A program made the position numbers and the translations under genes. Shown here piece after piece: positions 1 to 10,729 of a stretch of DNA of 64,000 nucleotides. The number at the start of each line of letters is the position of its first letter. Position 1 is the first letter of the stretch. The notes under the pieces were generated by a model that made no database searches, had not been told where the DNA came from, and worked only from the letters and a program-made list of their open reading frames with translations. This DNA is from Chondrilla cf. caribensis (Eukaryota > Porifera > Demospongiae > Chondrillida > Chondrillidae): the NCBI GenBank assembly GCA_964020155.1, contig OZ026549.1, forward strand, positions 4,514,219-4,578,218, written 5' to 3'.

Positions 1-16
1 CTGCTGTGCATTGCAG

Positions 17-875
17 GCATACTATGGTGGAGAGGTTGTGTGTGCTGAAGGTGTCAGTGATGAATACGACCCCAAGGAACTTGTGTGTGGAGCATGCTCC
101 AATGTGGCTGCTGCTCAGGTGAGTGGGAAAAGGAAGTGTGAGAGAAGTAAGAGGGGGAGTGAAGGGGTGAGGGGAGTGAGAGTGGGAAGTAAAGGGAGGG
201 AGAGTAGGGAGTAAGTGGACGGAGAGGGAAGGGATGGAGGGAATGAGAGTGGGAACTTAGGGGATTGGAGCAAGAGACTGTGTGAGTGGGAGTTAGGGGA
301 GACAGGAGAACGAACCAGAGAGATAGGGAGAGGGGAGTAAGGGGATGGAGAGGAAGTGTGTAGATGAGGATGGTGAGATACTGTAGGGGGAGGTTTGGGA
401 AGTGAAAGAGTGTGCAAAGATGTAAGTGAGGGAGCATGGGGGAGGTGATAAGATCCTTGTCAGAGTGAGAATACGTATAGTAGTGGATGGTGTAGGGTGA
501 GTGGTTGTAATGAAGATATAAAGGTGCATAATAGTATCATTATTACTCTCTTAGTATAACGTCACATTGTTTCTCCAACTTTTTTGACAACAGATTTGCC
601 CCAAGCATGGTACAGATTTTCTGGAGTACAAGTGTCGCTACTGCTGTTCAGTGGCCGTGTTCTTCTGCTTTGGGACCACACACTTCTGCACTCCCTGCCA
701 CGACGACTTCTCTCGTCTCACGAGCATGCCAAAGGCGGAGCTTCCGCAGTGTCCTGTCGGTCCCAGAGCCAAGCCTCTGGAGGGAGATGAGTGTCCCCTT
801 CACGTGGACCATCCACCAACGGGGGAGGAGTTCGCTCTTGGGTGTGGTGTCTGCCGCAATGCACAGACATTCTAA
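17..875 (+). CDS. MYCBP2: MYCBP2/highwire (PHR) E3 ubiquitin ligase, C-terminal two exons
   Basis: These are the last two exons (17-118 and 594-875, both phase 0) of the giant RING-Cys-relay ubiquitin ligase; the gene continues off the left edge. The 127 residues cover most of the tandem-cysteine domain and end with a Cys-rich tail closing [11 protein letters not shown], very close to the vertebrate C terminus. By my recollection of human numbering, the relay residues are present: upstream Cys (C4520, in GGEVVC), Glu (E4534, in DPKE), downstream Cys (C4572) with adjacent Phe (FFCF), and the His (H4583) in CTPCH. Known PHR proteins transfer ubiquitin to Thr through this relay and control axon/synapse and stress-kinase signalling. 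The 475-bp intron (119-593) has a GT donor and CAG acceptor, and its first 340 bases are strikingly purine-rich. Identity is very secure; the strand and stop are clear. Confidence 0.95.
119..470 (+). repeat. purine-rich (GGGAG/GTGAG) intron segment of MYCBP2
   Basis: The intron is almost entirely G and A on the plus strand, built from loose GGGAGT and GTGAG iterations. Long pyrimidine-rich open frames on the other strand are a by-product of this composition. Confidence 0.6.
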
Positions 876-1620
876 GGATATCGACCGGAACTATAGCCAT
901 TGTATAGAATATTATAGGCCTTTAACTCTTTTAGGATTTGTTGAAATAATTTAGGTCTGTTTAATAGGATTTGACCGAGTACTAAGATTAGTTTTTGAGT
1001 AATTGATAGAACTTATCAATTGATGATTACCATAGCCAAGTGCTGTATTATATATTCATGGTGTTATTATGCTTATACATACAGTACATATTGGCGATAA
1101 TTGTTAACCCTCCAGTACAATTATAATGTCAATTATATTTAGTTATTATTAAATTATTTAGTGTCAATTATGTATGTGTATATGGCAACAATAATTATAA
1201 TAGAATAATAAGGCTATGTAGCTAATTGTTATGATTGTTGCATAGTTGTATAATAATATGCAGGGCATGTTACATATTATAATACTATACATTGCACCTG
1301 TATATATGTATTATACATTATTATACATCATAAGTGGCTGGCTGGGGAGAATTATGAGATGAATGGTTTTGAAAAGTGTACAATTTGAAATTGAAAAATA
1401 TTATAATGAAAACTTTAAGGATGCCCATGAATTCAGGCATGGAACCACCCGATTGCAATCTGGAGCCTAGGTCCTCACAACTGCATGCACCACAATGACC
1501 TATGTACCTGATTAGAGGATGTTATATGTGCCTATATGCGTAATAATAGACAAAAATATTATAAATAACAGACCAAAGATATATTGCTTATTTATCTAAT
1601 ATTGAAATATGCCATGACCA
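876..1620. other. AT-rich intergenic region after MYCBP2
   Basis: This is the 3' flank of MYCBP2: AT-rich, with no exon-like open frame on either strand. It separates the gene from the tandem satellite. Confidence 0.6.
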
Positions 1621-1624
1621 CACT

Positions 1625-3945
1625 AGTGGTGATCACTCAGGTAATTTCCCATTCCGTTGCTGGTCACCAAGGGTTGCCCAGTGCCCATGACAAGCTCACC
1701 AACACAGTTTGGGATGCATACACACTGTCCCGAGTGTGCTATGGGCCTAATGGTGACAAGCAAAAAATGTCAAATTTTTGCCTCGTCACCACGGCCTCTC
1801 CTGTGTGCACGTGATGCATCATAGCTCATATACGGATTCACAGGCACACTCCTGGAACTAGTACGGACCTCCTGATAGCAAATTTGATACGTTTTCCCGA
1901 CGACCAAAACTTCACCCCTGTGTGACACATAATGATGTATATACTTTTGTATGTACATTCCAATATACATGTAATACACCTATAGTGGTGATCACTCTGG
2001 TAATTTCACATTCCGTTGCTGGTCACCAAGGGTTGCCCAGTGTCCATGACAAGCTCACCAACACAGTTTCGGAATCATACACACTGTCCTGAGTGTGCTA
2101 TAGGCCTCGTGGTGACAAGCAAAAAAATGTCAAATTTTTGCATTGTCACCACGGCCTCTCCTGTGTGCACGTGATGCATCATAGGTCAAATACAGATTCA
2201 CGGGCACACTTCTGGAACCAGTACGGTCCTCCTGATAGCAAATTTGATACATTTTCCCGACGACCAAAACTTCACCCCTGTGTGACACATAATGATGTAT
2301 ATACTTTTGCATGTACATTCCAATATGCATGTAATACACCTAATGGTGCACACTCAGGTAATTTCACATTCCGTTGCTGGTCACCAAGGGTTGCTCAGTG
2401 TCCATGATAAGCTCACCAACACAGTTTGGGATGCATACACACCGTCCTGAGTGTACTACAGAGGAACCTCTCTATTAAGGACACTTTGGGACCTTAATTT
2501 TAGTCCTTATTATGGAGGTGTCCTCAATTCAGAGGTTAATTTATACACTGCAATATTACACTGTGACACAGAATGGTGTCCTTATTACAGAGGTTTCTGC
2601 AATTCAGAGGTTTGCAATAGCGAGGTTTCACTGTATAGGCCTCGTGGTGACAAGCAAAAAAAATGTCAAATTTTTGCATTGTCACCACGGCCTCTCCTGT
2701 GTGCACGTGATGCATCATAGGTCAAATACGAATGCACAGGCACACTCCTTGAACCAATACGGTCCTCCTGATAGAAAATTTGATACGTTTTCCCGACAAC
2801 TAAAACTTCACCCCTGTGTGACAAATAATGATGTATATACTTTTGTATGTACATTCCAATATACATGTAATACACCTATAGTGGTGATCACTCAGGTAAT
2901 TTCACATTCCGTTGCTGGTCACCAAGGGTTGCCCAGTGTCCATGACAAGCTCACCAACACAGTTTTGGAATCATACACACCGTCCTGAGTGTGCTATAGG
3001 CCTCGTGGTGACAAGCAAAAAAATGTCAAACTTTTGCATTGTCACCACTGTTTCTCCTGTGTGCACGTGATGCATTATAGCTCAAATACGAATGCACAGA
3101 CACACTTCTGGAACCAATACGGTCCTCCTGATAGCAAAGTTGATACGTTTTCCCGACGACCAAAACTTTACCCCTGTGTGACACATAATGATGTATATAC
3201 TTTTGTATGTACATTCCAATATACATGTAATACACCTATAGTGGTGATCACTCTGGTAATTTCACATTCCGTTGCTGGTCACCAAGGGTTGCCCAGTGTC
3301 CATGACAAGCTCACCAACACAGTTTCGGAATCATACACACCGTCCTGAGTGTGCTATAGGCCTCGTGGTGACAAGCAAAAAAATGTCAAATTTTTGCATT
3401 GTCACCACGGCCTCTCCTGTGTACATGTGATGCATCGTAGCTCAAATACAGATTCACGGGCACACTCCTGGAACCAGTACGGTCCTCCTGATAGCAAATT
3501 TGATACGTTTTCCCGACGACCAAAGCTTTATCCCTGTGTGACACATAATGATGTATATACTTTTGTATGTACATTCCAATATACATGTAATACACCTATT
3601 GGTGATCACTCAGGTAATTTCACATTCCGTTGCTGGTCACCAAGGGTTGCCCAGCGTCCATGACAAGCTCACCAACACAGTTTGGGATGCATACACACCG
3701 TCCTGAGTGTGCTATAGGCCTCGTGGTGACAAGCAAAAAAATGTCAAATTTTTGCATTGTCACAACGGCCTCTCCTGTGTGCACGTGATGCATTATAGGT
3801 CAAATATGGATTCGCGGGCACACTCCTAGAACTAGTACAGTCCTCCTGATGGCAAATTTGATACGTTTTCCCGCCGACCAAAACTTCCCCTCTGTGTGAC
3901 ACATAATGCATATCCTTTTGTATGTACATTCCAATATGCATGTAT
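1625..3945. repeat. tandem satellite, about six units of about 360 bp
   Basis: Units begin near 1625, 1985, 2341, 2879, 3239 and 3599 with the same GTGGTGATCACTC start and run about 360 bp; the last is truncated near 3945. Units differ by scattered substitutions and small indels. The third carries a 175-bp inserted TIR element (2459-2633). Each unit contains a 69-codon minus-strand open frame that recurs in all copies with substitutions. No known gene family is recognised in it, so I treat it as satellite DNA. Confidence 0.85.
2459..2633. mobile_element. pogo-like MITE inserted in a satellite unit
   Basis: The 175-bp element has imperfect terminal inverted repeats resembling CAGTGGAACCTCTCTATTA and is flanked by TA on both sides (2457-2458 and 2634-2635). 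The other satellite units show the empty site, GTGTGC-TA-TAGGCC, so insertion at a single TA with TA duplication is directly visible. A second copy in the opposite orientation lies at 46324-46497. A TA target and CAGT...ACCTCT termini are typical of pogo/Tc1-mariner MITEs. Confidence 0.8.
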
Positions 3946-4070
3946 AAAAATAAAATCATGAAACAAACCAACAACAACATAATAATTATCATGAAAGCAA
4001 TGCCACTATGTAATTGCCTGCATTATGTACAGTCCATTATACAGTGAAGTTGGTCTAGTTGAGCACGATT

Positions 4071-4870
4071 TCATTTCTTGATCTTGGATTTCGACTTGGT
4101 GGCAACTTCTGGTGAATTTTTATCACTCTTGTTGGATTTTTTAACTTTACTGTCGCTCACACTTGCCAATACCTTAACATAATAATATGTAGAAGAAAGC
4201 AGCTATACACACTGTACAGCACATTGGATATGTATGTACACAACCATACGCTTGGTATACAAACACTGTACAATAATACTTAAGGTACGTATATACACAC
4301 TGTACTATACCTATGGTTAGTATACACGTGCTATACTTATGGTTAGCACACACACCGCTATAACCAAGTTGAGTACACACATGTACTATACCTATGGTTA
4401 GCACACATATGCACTGTATAGTACCTCAAGTAAGTACATATGCACACACTATACTATACCTATTGCTAGAATAAAAGATGTGTAGTTGTTGTAAGGATTC
4501 ACTAAAATGCTCTCTGTGGGAGAACATACACAGATGCACACTCAGCAATGAGTACAAGGGGTTCTCGTTAATCTACTGCAATTTGTGGACAAAATGTGGC
4601 AGCGTAATGAGTTTGTTGGATCATTCAAATCACTACCATGTACAGTATCTGTACATGTGTATGTGCATACCTCTGAGAGTTTGGTTGATGTAGCTTCTTT
4701 CTCTTCGAGGGTTCGATGGAATGCCTGAACCATGCAGCAAGAGTGCACATATGTATACTCAAATGATGTCAATATCAGGCATACACAATATAGTGCATTG
4801 TGTTCAATACAGATATTAGTAGATGGACATATACAGTTTTACCATATTGAATACTGTTAACTGAACGTTA

Positions 4871-4945
<75 letters not shown>

Positions 4946-6267
4946 TATGTGTGTACTTCACACAATCTTACACATGTATGCAGTGAATACTCGATAATCC
5001 ACTGTAATTCGTTTTCAAAGAATATGATGGATTAACGAGTTTGGCGGATTAACTGGATACTCATTGGTACTTGTACATTATATTGGTATTGGAAAATCGT
5101 GGCAGATTAAAAGGTTTGGCAGATAAAGCCGTGGTGGATTAATGAGAATTCACTGTACATCAAACAGTGGCCTCACTATTGATTCTTGATCCAGTCTCCA
5201 TTCGCAATCCTTCAGCTCCCCCTGAAGCTCCACCTTCTTCCGTTCGAGTCTCTTGATGTACTGTCTGAGGTCATTTCCTGACATGAGGTCATGTGACTTG
5301 TGAGGAACTTCCTGTCCTTCGACTGTAAACAAATAATGATCAATTGACCAACTAATAAGTTGCAAACAAATTGTGATCAAATAATGAGCAAATCAAAGAA
5401 GAAAGTACACAAAATAATTTTCTCTGAATGAGAGATTAATGAGTAATTAATTAAATTCAATTAATTGTTGAAATGAAGCCCACTGTATATTTTCATGCAG
5501 TGACAGAAACACACACCAGCAGCACAAGGTCCACTGGTAACCTCAACAAAGAGCCCACAATAACCTTCCCTGAAATGGCCTTGCAATTCCAGTAATTTCT
5601 CCTCAAGTGATTTGATGTTTTCTTCCAATTTGGCATTCTCATCGTGCTGGGTTTTGTACTTCTGGTACCACATTCCATCTGTGGGGTGTTGGAAACATGA
5701 AACTAAACTTAGTGCTTTCAGTTGTCGTGGATGCAGATAAAAGGGTCTTTACATGGCAGTCTAGAAGATGGTAGTAGTCTATATGAACTACAACAGGTTA
5801 ACAGTTAGGTTGAGTTACTGTACATGGCAACTGCATGTTCACTTGCTTCAGCAACCATTTGTACGTTTGTCTACAGAGGTCACTTGTATACAGCAGCTAG
5901 CCTCCCTCAGTTTTGGACCAAAAATGTTTGCGTATAGCGGGTTATTTGACGTACATACGAAATGTATGAGTATCATAGTAATGCATAGGTGGAAAAGCTG
6001 CGTGTGGCGCAGGTATGAGGTGTACAGTTATTTCAGCTTCTGCACCAACCTGGCGCGCCTTGTTCAACAGCTGCGAGCTGTTTTGACAACTTGTTCAACA
6101 ATTCTTCTTCTTCGGCAATTGATTGTTCCAAAGTTTTGCTACAACCGGCATAGTGAACTGTTAAATAACGAAACGCATAAGACAAGTATAATTGAAACGT
6201 GACTGGCTCACTTTTTTGCAATCTCGTCTTCCAATTCTTCCTTGAGTTTATCTACGTCGGCTTCCAT
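4071..6267 (-). CDS. CCDC169: CCDC169-like coiled-coil protein, 6 exons, about 202 aa
   Basis: Six exons join in phase: 6267-6212, 6138-6050, 5678-5517, 5322-5177, 4724-4671 and 4172-4071. They give about 202 residues, mostly charged heptad-type helix (EEEELLNKL, ENIKSLEEKLLELQ, QYIKRLERKKVELQGEL) ending in a Lys/Ser-rich basic tail. Length and the order of conserved blocks (W-x2-KY-x-TQ, then an L-x4-K-x-LE block, then LDQES) match my memory of vertebrate CCDC169, a poorly characterised coiled-coil protein of about 214 aa. The start ATG lies 45 bp from the start of the divergent ankyrin/SOCS gene. The exon 2 donor (GTTGGT) is weak, but phase and reading frame continue across it. A different small coiled-coil family is possible. 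Confidence 0.75.
4867..4942. repeat. (GT)n microsatellite
   Basis: An uninterrupted GT run of about 75 bp in the CCDC169-like gene. Confidence 0.95.
4981..5155. mobile_element. pogo-like MITE with CAGTGAAT termini
   Basis: Starts CAGTGAATACTCGATAATCC and ends as the inverted form of CAGTGAATTCTCATTAATCC, 175 bp in total. These termini are typical of pogo/jerky-type elements. It sits in an intron of the CCDC169-like gene, about 20 bp from an exon donor. A TA follows the 3' end; the 5' flank is not a clean TA. No coding capacity. Confidence 0.7.
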
Positions 6268-6312
6268 CGCGGAAGTGTCCCGGTAGGGGAATCCCCTCTG
6301 TCCACGAACAAA
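6268..6312. promoter_or_regulatory. 45-bp bidirectional start region between CCDC169-like and ankyrin/SOCS genes
   Basis: The two start codons point away from each other with only 45 bp between them, so the 5' UTRs are tiny or the promoter overlaps both transcripts. No TATA box is visible. Position is inferred from the coding starts. Confidence 0.6.
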
Positions 6313-6777
6313 ATGGCCGAAGGCAGCCAACCAAGCTTAAGACCGCTACCACATCAAAAAAGGACCTTTGACGACGGTGACGACGATCTTCACGTCTTCT
6401 CGTATAAGGGGGAATACGATAGGGCTCTACTTTGTCTACTTAAGGGAACTAACTGTGACGTGAAGAATGATTGGCGCCAAACTCCTCTCCATCTGGCCAC
6501 ATCCGCTGGACACCTCAACATTATGTTGCTCCTTTTAGATTCCGGGGCATGTGTTAACGAACGAGACCACCAAGACCTCACACCACTTCATCAAGCCGTT
6601 ATTCATGGTAACAAGAAATGTGCAGAACTTTTGCTGTGTTTTGGGGGGAGTCCACACAATTCTGAAGATATCGTTGACTGTCGTTCTCCGCTGGAGCTTG
6701 CTGAAACGCTACCGCTTATATACAGTTTCATTGAGTCTAAAGCAGGTATGTGTGTGGGGGGGGTTGTCTGTGAGTGT

Positions 6778-6808
<31 letters not shown>

Positions 6809-7213
6809 CGTGTGCATGTGTGCGTGCACATGTGTGTCTGTGTGTGTGTGTGTGTACATGTGCATTTGTGCATATACCCATCATGAACACATGTACAGCA
6901 TACATACATGCATTTGGACACACATTGACATCAACTGCCTTTCTCACTGCCAATCATCTCAGGAATTGTCCATAAGCTCCAACACCTGTGTAGGATAGCC
7001 ATAAGAAGGATAATGGGTGTGACTAGAAGAAAGCGAATGAGGGAGCTACCCATTCCACGGCAACTGATATCCTTCCTCAACACGCTACCACTCTCATTCG
7101 CAGATGAACTGTTGAGTGATAGAGAGAAGAGAAGAGAGCGCAAATATGCAAAGAAGCCTCCCAGCAGTAAATCCTCATCCCTGGTGCTACAGACGCTGAA
7201 GGAGCCTTTGTAA
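6313..7213 (+). CDS. ankyrin-repeat and SOCS-box (ASB-like) protein, 2 exons, 227 aa
   Basis: Exons 6313-6745 and 6963-7213 join in phase 1 to give 227 residues. Residues about 30-140 hold three or so ankyrin repeats (TPLHLATSAGHLNIMLLLLDSG, in part, then TPLHQAVIHGNKKCAELLL). The second exon begins with a SOCS-box-like helix (LQHLCRIAIRR) followed by LPIP, the Cullin-5-box type motif, and a basic C-terminal tail. ASB proteins are known substrate receptors of Elongin B/C-Cullin-5 ubiquitin ligases; here that role is inferred. The start is the first in-frame ATG after the divergent promoter. A GT-rich microsatellite fills the intron. The exact ASB subtype cannot be assigned. Confidence 0.85.
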
Positions 7214-7666
7214 CTCCAGCTGTCACACTGAGCATAGAAAATTTCATTATACGTATCAACTCCATTTTTTTAAGTTCATGTGTAAACGATTCGCAATGTA
7301 TATATTGTGTTTGTATGATAAACAGCCGACGCCTTATTAGGATAGTGTATACACTATTTTGATTAGTATTAATACTATGTATCACCTTATTCCAAAACAG
7401 TTGTAAAAAGTAATAGTATTAAATTATGTAGAATGTACATACATTGTAAATTAATACAACATACAGTGTACCCCATACTTGTTATAGACTATTAAATATG
7501 TGTAGTATTACATATCAATCTATATAATGACTATAATAAATAACTATTGATATCATTAATAGAATACAGTAGTATTTTATTTATTTTATTTTCAATTCTA
7601 ATTTCATTGAGTAATATAACGACTGTAAAATAATACGTATGTATTCAATGCAATCCCTTGCAAACC
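7214..7666. other. intergenic region between convergent genes
   Basis: AT-rich space between the stops of two convergent genes. It contains AATAAA-type hexamers on the plus strand (near 7535) that could serve the ankyrin gene. No other gene seen. Confidence 0.5.
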
Positions 7667-8004
7667 TCATTCATCAGTGGAACTGCCTTCCTGGAGTAGT
7701 TTTATGGCAGGTTCACCACTGAAGGGTGGACCACTCCCTCCAAACTCCTCAGGGAGCTGGTCTTGAGGAATATGCTCATACAGCTGAGCAAAGTCTTCTC
7801 CGATAAACTGTACCTGTGAGTGAGTATGTAGCACATGATGTGGAGTACTCAGGGCATTGGGTAATTGTGTTTGTGTGTGGTAGGTTTATATTTGCATTAA
7901 ATTACACGATTACAGAAATACATGCACAAACACACAGACATTGTGGAGGTACAAGCACTGTTGCAAATTTGTTTTCCTGGAAGTCAGTTTGTAGGCACAC
8001 ACAT

Positions 8005-8071
<67 letters not shown>

Positions 8072-9428
8072 TGGAACAGTAAACATAATCTCACCCTTTC
8101 TTTCATTTTTTGACTGAGAAATGGCTTAATAATTGCAAAAAGGACATCCATGTACCAGGGCTCCTTCACTGTCCATAGACCCTTAAATCTGGCAGGGAAT
8201 GCTTCCTGTTTGCAACCAAATAGAGTAAAGTATGTCAATAGCTAAAATGATACAAGCAAGCACTACTTATTCAGGCCATAATGCCAGAGTCAGTGGTGGC
8301 AAGTATACCTCTTATTCAGGTCATAGTCACCGCGCTAAGTATTACATATAATGATGATGACTATAATGATGATGGTGATGATGGAGATGACAACAACAAT
8401 GATGATGATGATGATGATGACAACAATGATGATGATGATGGTGGTAATAATGATGGTGATGATGATGATGATTATCATGATGATGGTGATGATGATGATT
8501 ATCATGATGATGGTGATGATGAAGATGACGACAATGATGATGATGATGATGATGATGATGATGGTTATTATCATTACCATGATGATGGTGATGATGAAGA
8601 TGACAACAACGATGATGATGATGATGATGTTGATGATTATAATGATGATGGTGATAGTTATGAAGATGACAACAATTACAATGATGATGATGGCAGTGGT
8701 GATGGTGATAGTAACGATGATGACATGGAACAGAAACTCAATACTACAGATATAATAATAATATGGATCATGTTTGATGGGTACAGTTCATACCGGCTTC
8801 AACACAAGTGATATGTTGACAGAGCAATACTCAGGCTCACTTGAAAAAGTTGTAGGAACTTTGATGATTCTCGGTGAGCTAAAGCCTGATACTTCACCAT
8901 CTCAATAAACCCCACCCCTTCCCAGTTTTCTATCATCACAACACCATTGACTTGGTTTTCTGGTTCCTCGATAAGTTTTTCCATCAAGAGAAGGAAAACA
9001 CCAGAGACGTCGTTGATACAAGAAGGTTGTGACAAATCTATTCGACGAGGGAAGAAGACTACAACTGGACAACCGTTAACCGTCTTGGGCTCCAGGATAC
9101 CGACCGAGCCTTTTTCCAAAAGATAACGTACTTTCTCCAAGCACAACCCATCGAAGATTTCCGGATACTTAACTCTGTATTTGCAATAATTCATGTACTG
9201 CTTCAATGCGTCTCCCTGGCGATATTTCTTGGCTCTTAGAAAACGCAATAAGAATGCGTTGTCGTCCAATCGAATAAATGGTGGCTTGTCCGATTCATTA
9301 CTTTCTTCGATGCTCTTACGAAGCTCTTCTATGGCAGATTGTATATCTTCTGGAACTTCATTCAATTCCAGTTTTGCCTTTTCCAAAACACTATCGGACA
9401 AACTGTACGGATCTGTACTGACGGCCAT
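7667..9428 (-). CDS. CRAL-TRIO lipid-binding protein 1 (SEC14-like), 281 aa
   Basis: Three phase-0 exons (9428-8841, 8205-8095, 7813-7667) give 196+37+48 residues. The N-terminal helical CRAL-TRIO-N part contains RLDDNAFLLRFLRAKKY; the lipid-binding domain contains VNGVVMIENWEGVGF; the C-terminal lobe has IIKPFLSQKMKER and the hallmark LPEEFGG. Family members carry hydrophobic ligands such as tocopherol, retinaldehyde or phosphoinositides between membranes; the ligand here cannot be read. Length is typical. First of three tandem paralogues with identical exon boundaries. Intron 1 carries a long GAT-type repeat and intron 2 a CA repeat. The ATG lies 47 bp from the divergent THEM6-like start. 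Confidence 0.93.
8011..8070. repeat. (CA)n microsatellite
   Basis: CA dinucleotide run inside intron 2 of the first CRAL-TRIO gene. Confidence 0.95.
8349..8735. repeat. imperfect (GAT)n/(GATGGT)n trinucleotide tract
   Basis: Nearly 390 bp of GAT, GAC and GGT triplets in intron 1 of the first CRAL-TRIO gene. It yields artefactual poly-Asp, poly-Met and poly-Ile frames. Confidence 0.95.
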
Positions 9429-9475
9429 TTTAATGAGAGACAGCCTTCATTGCGCAATATGCAATAACGTCAACC
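9429..9475. promoter_or_regulatory. 47-bp bidirectional start region (CRAL-TRIO 1 / THEM6-like)
   Basis: Two divergent start codons are separated by 47 bp, the second such compact pair in 3.2 kb. No TATA box. Inferred shared promoter. Confidence 0.6.
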
Positions 9476-10111
9476 ATGTGGAGTGCTCTCTTTCTAATAG
9501 TTTGCTTGTGTCTATATTCAGTTTTCGATGCATGGTACTTCATCCGAGGATTCATATTGGGATGGGTCGAGAATATGAAGCTGAGAAGACTAAAAAAGTC
9601 AGGGAGACTAACTGGAAGTTACATAGAACAGAATATTCTTCGGTCGCATAATCGTCACGGTGTGGTTATGCCTACCGATATCGATTTTCTCTGTCACATG
9701 AATAACGCGCGCTATCTCAGGGAGTGTGACTTTGGAAGACTACAGTTTCTCATATGTACCAACTTATGGTCAGCCGCGAAGCAACGCAAGGGGTATTTTG
9801 TCCTGGGGGCATCCACCGCCCGATACAGGAAACCTCTACACTTGTTCAATTCCTTTGTCTTGAACACTAAGGCGGTTCACTGGGATGGATCGAACATCTA
9901 CTTTGAGCAGCGGTTTGAAGACCCATCAAATGGTTTCGTTTATGCAGTGGTGTATGCTAAGATTCACTTTGTCAACATCCCCTCGGTCAATGATCTGATT
10001 TCTGAGTTATGTGGGCATCAAATGACTCCGCCCCCTGCCCCTGAGGATTTGAAATATTGGATAGGCCACAACGATGCCTCTAGCAAAAGGCTTCGACCGT
10101 TAAGGACTTGA
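9476..10111 (+). CDS. THEM6: THEM6-like thioesterase-superfamily protein, intronless, 211 aa
   Basis: A single uninterrupted 211-codon frame. An N-terminal hydrophobic helix (about residues 1-30, SALFLIVCLCLYSVFDAWYF) looks like a signal anchor. A hot-dog thioesterase-like domain follows, with the typical TDIDFLCHMNNARYLRECDF helix region (DxDxxxHMNNxxY). This arrangement and the length match THEM6 of animals, an ER-associated protein with unclear substrate linked to lipid homeostasis. The start is chosen at the first ATG, immediately ahead of the hydrophobic segment. No introns are seen, unlike its neighbours. Confidence 0.9.
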   Translation: MWSALFLIVCLCLYSVFDAWYFIRGFILGWVENMKLRRLKKSGRLTGSYIEQNILRSHNRHGVVMPTDIDFLCHMNNARYLRECDFGRLQFLICTNLWSAAKQRKGYFVLGASTARYRKPLHLFNSFVLNTKAVHWDGSNIYFEQRFEDPSNGFVYAVVYAKIHFVNIPSVNDLISELCGHQMTPPPAPEDLKYWIGHNDASSKRLRPLRT

Positions 10112-10729
10112 CATGGTCCCAGGTGTATATATTGTTATGGGACAGATGATAGTACATATGTGTGTAATATGTATATATTGCAATATTTGCAATATATAGT
10201 CACATCTGATCCATCCCAAATTATATATCATCTAAAGGTCTATAAATGAAATATCACAGTTTACGTACTTTATCTTGTAACTGACAGACTGCTAAATATT
10301 ATGTAATAATTATATTTATTATAATATTATTACCAGCTATACTTATTTTAATATTTATAATAATATTAGTGGTATGTTATTGATAAACCATTCATCTAAA
10401 TACTTCATCTTATTTGAGTGCAAACTGTACACATTGTTGGTTCGAACTGATGGCTCCACATTCCTGTTGGAGACACCTGTTTTTAGTGTTAGCAAAGATA
10501 TTATGTAAATTGACAAGAAATAAATTACACACCTCATTCAATAAGAACACCATCAAATCAATACATTGTTCAAGATGTGCCAGAATTACTGTTCACTTGT
10601 TCAATAATTGTTCACTTCAATCTTGAATATACGTACATGTACGTACGTATTTGGATTATGATATTATAATACAAAGTATTATCTGTATAGTTACTATATT
10701 ACATAATACCAATTGGTGAGGTGGAGATA
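10112..10729. other. intergenic region between convergent genes
   Basis: AT-rich spacer between the THEM6-like stop and the stop of the second CRAL-TRIO gene. No convincing gene on either strand. Confidence 0.5.

Noticed and set aside
54..437. Long minus-strand open frames rich in Leu, Pro and Ser
   Set aside because: They arise from the purine-rich MYCBP2 intron; no domain and no splice context.
1625..3945. CRISPR-like array
   Set aside because: Units are 360-bp contiguous repeats with no spacer structure, in a eukaryotic genome.
8281..8811. 176-codon poly-Asp frame and poly-Met/poly-Ile frames
   Set aside because: Pure product of the GAT trinucleotide tract inside an intron.
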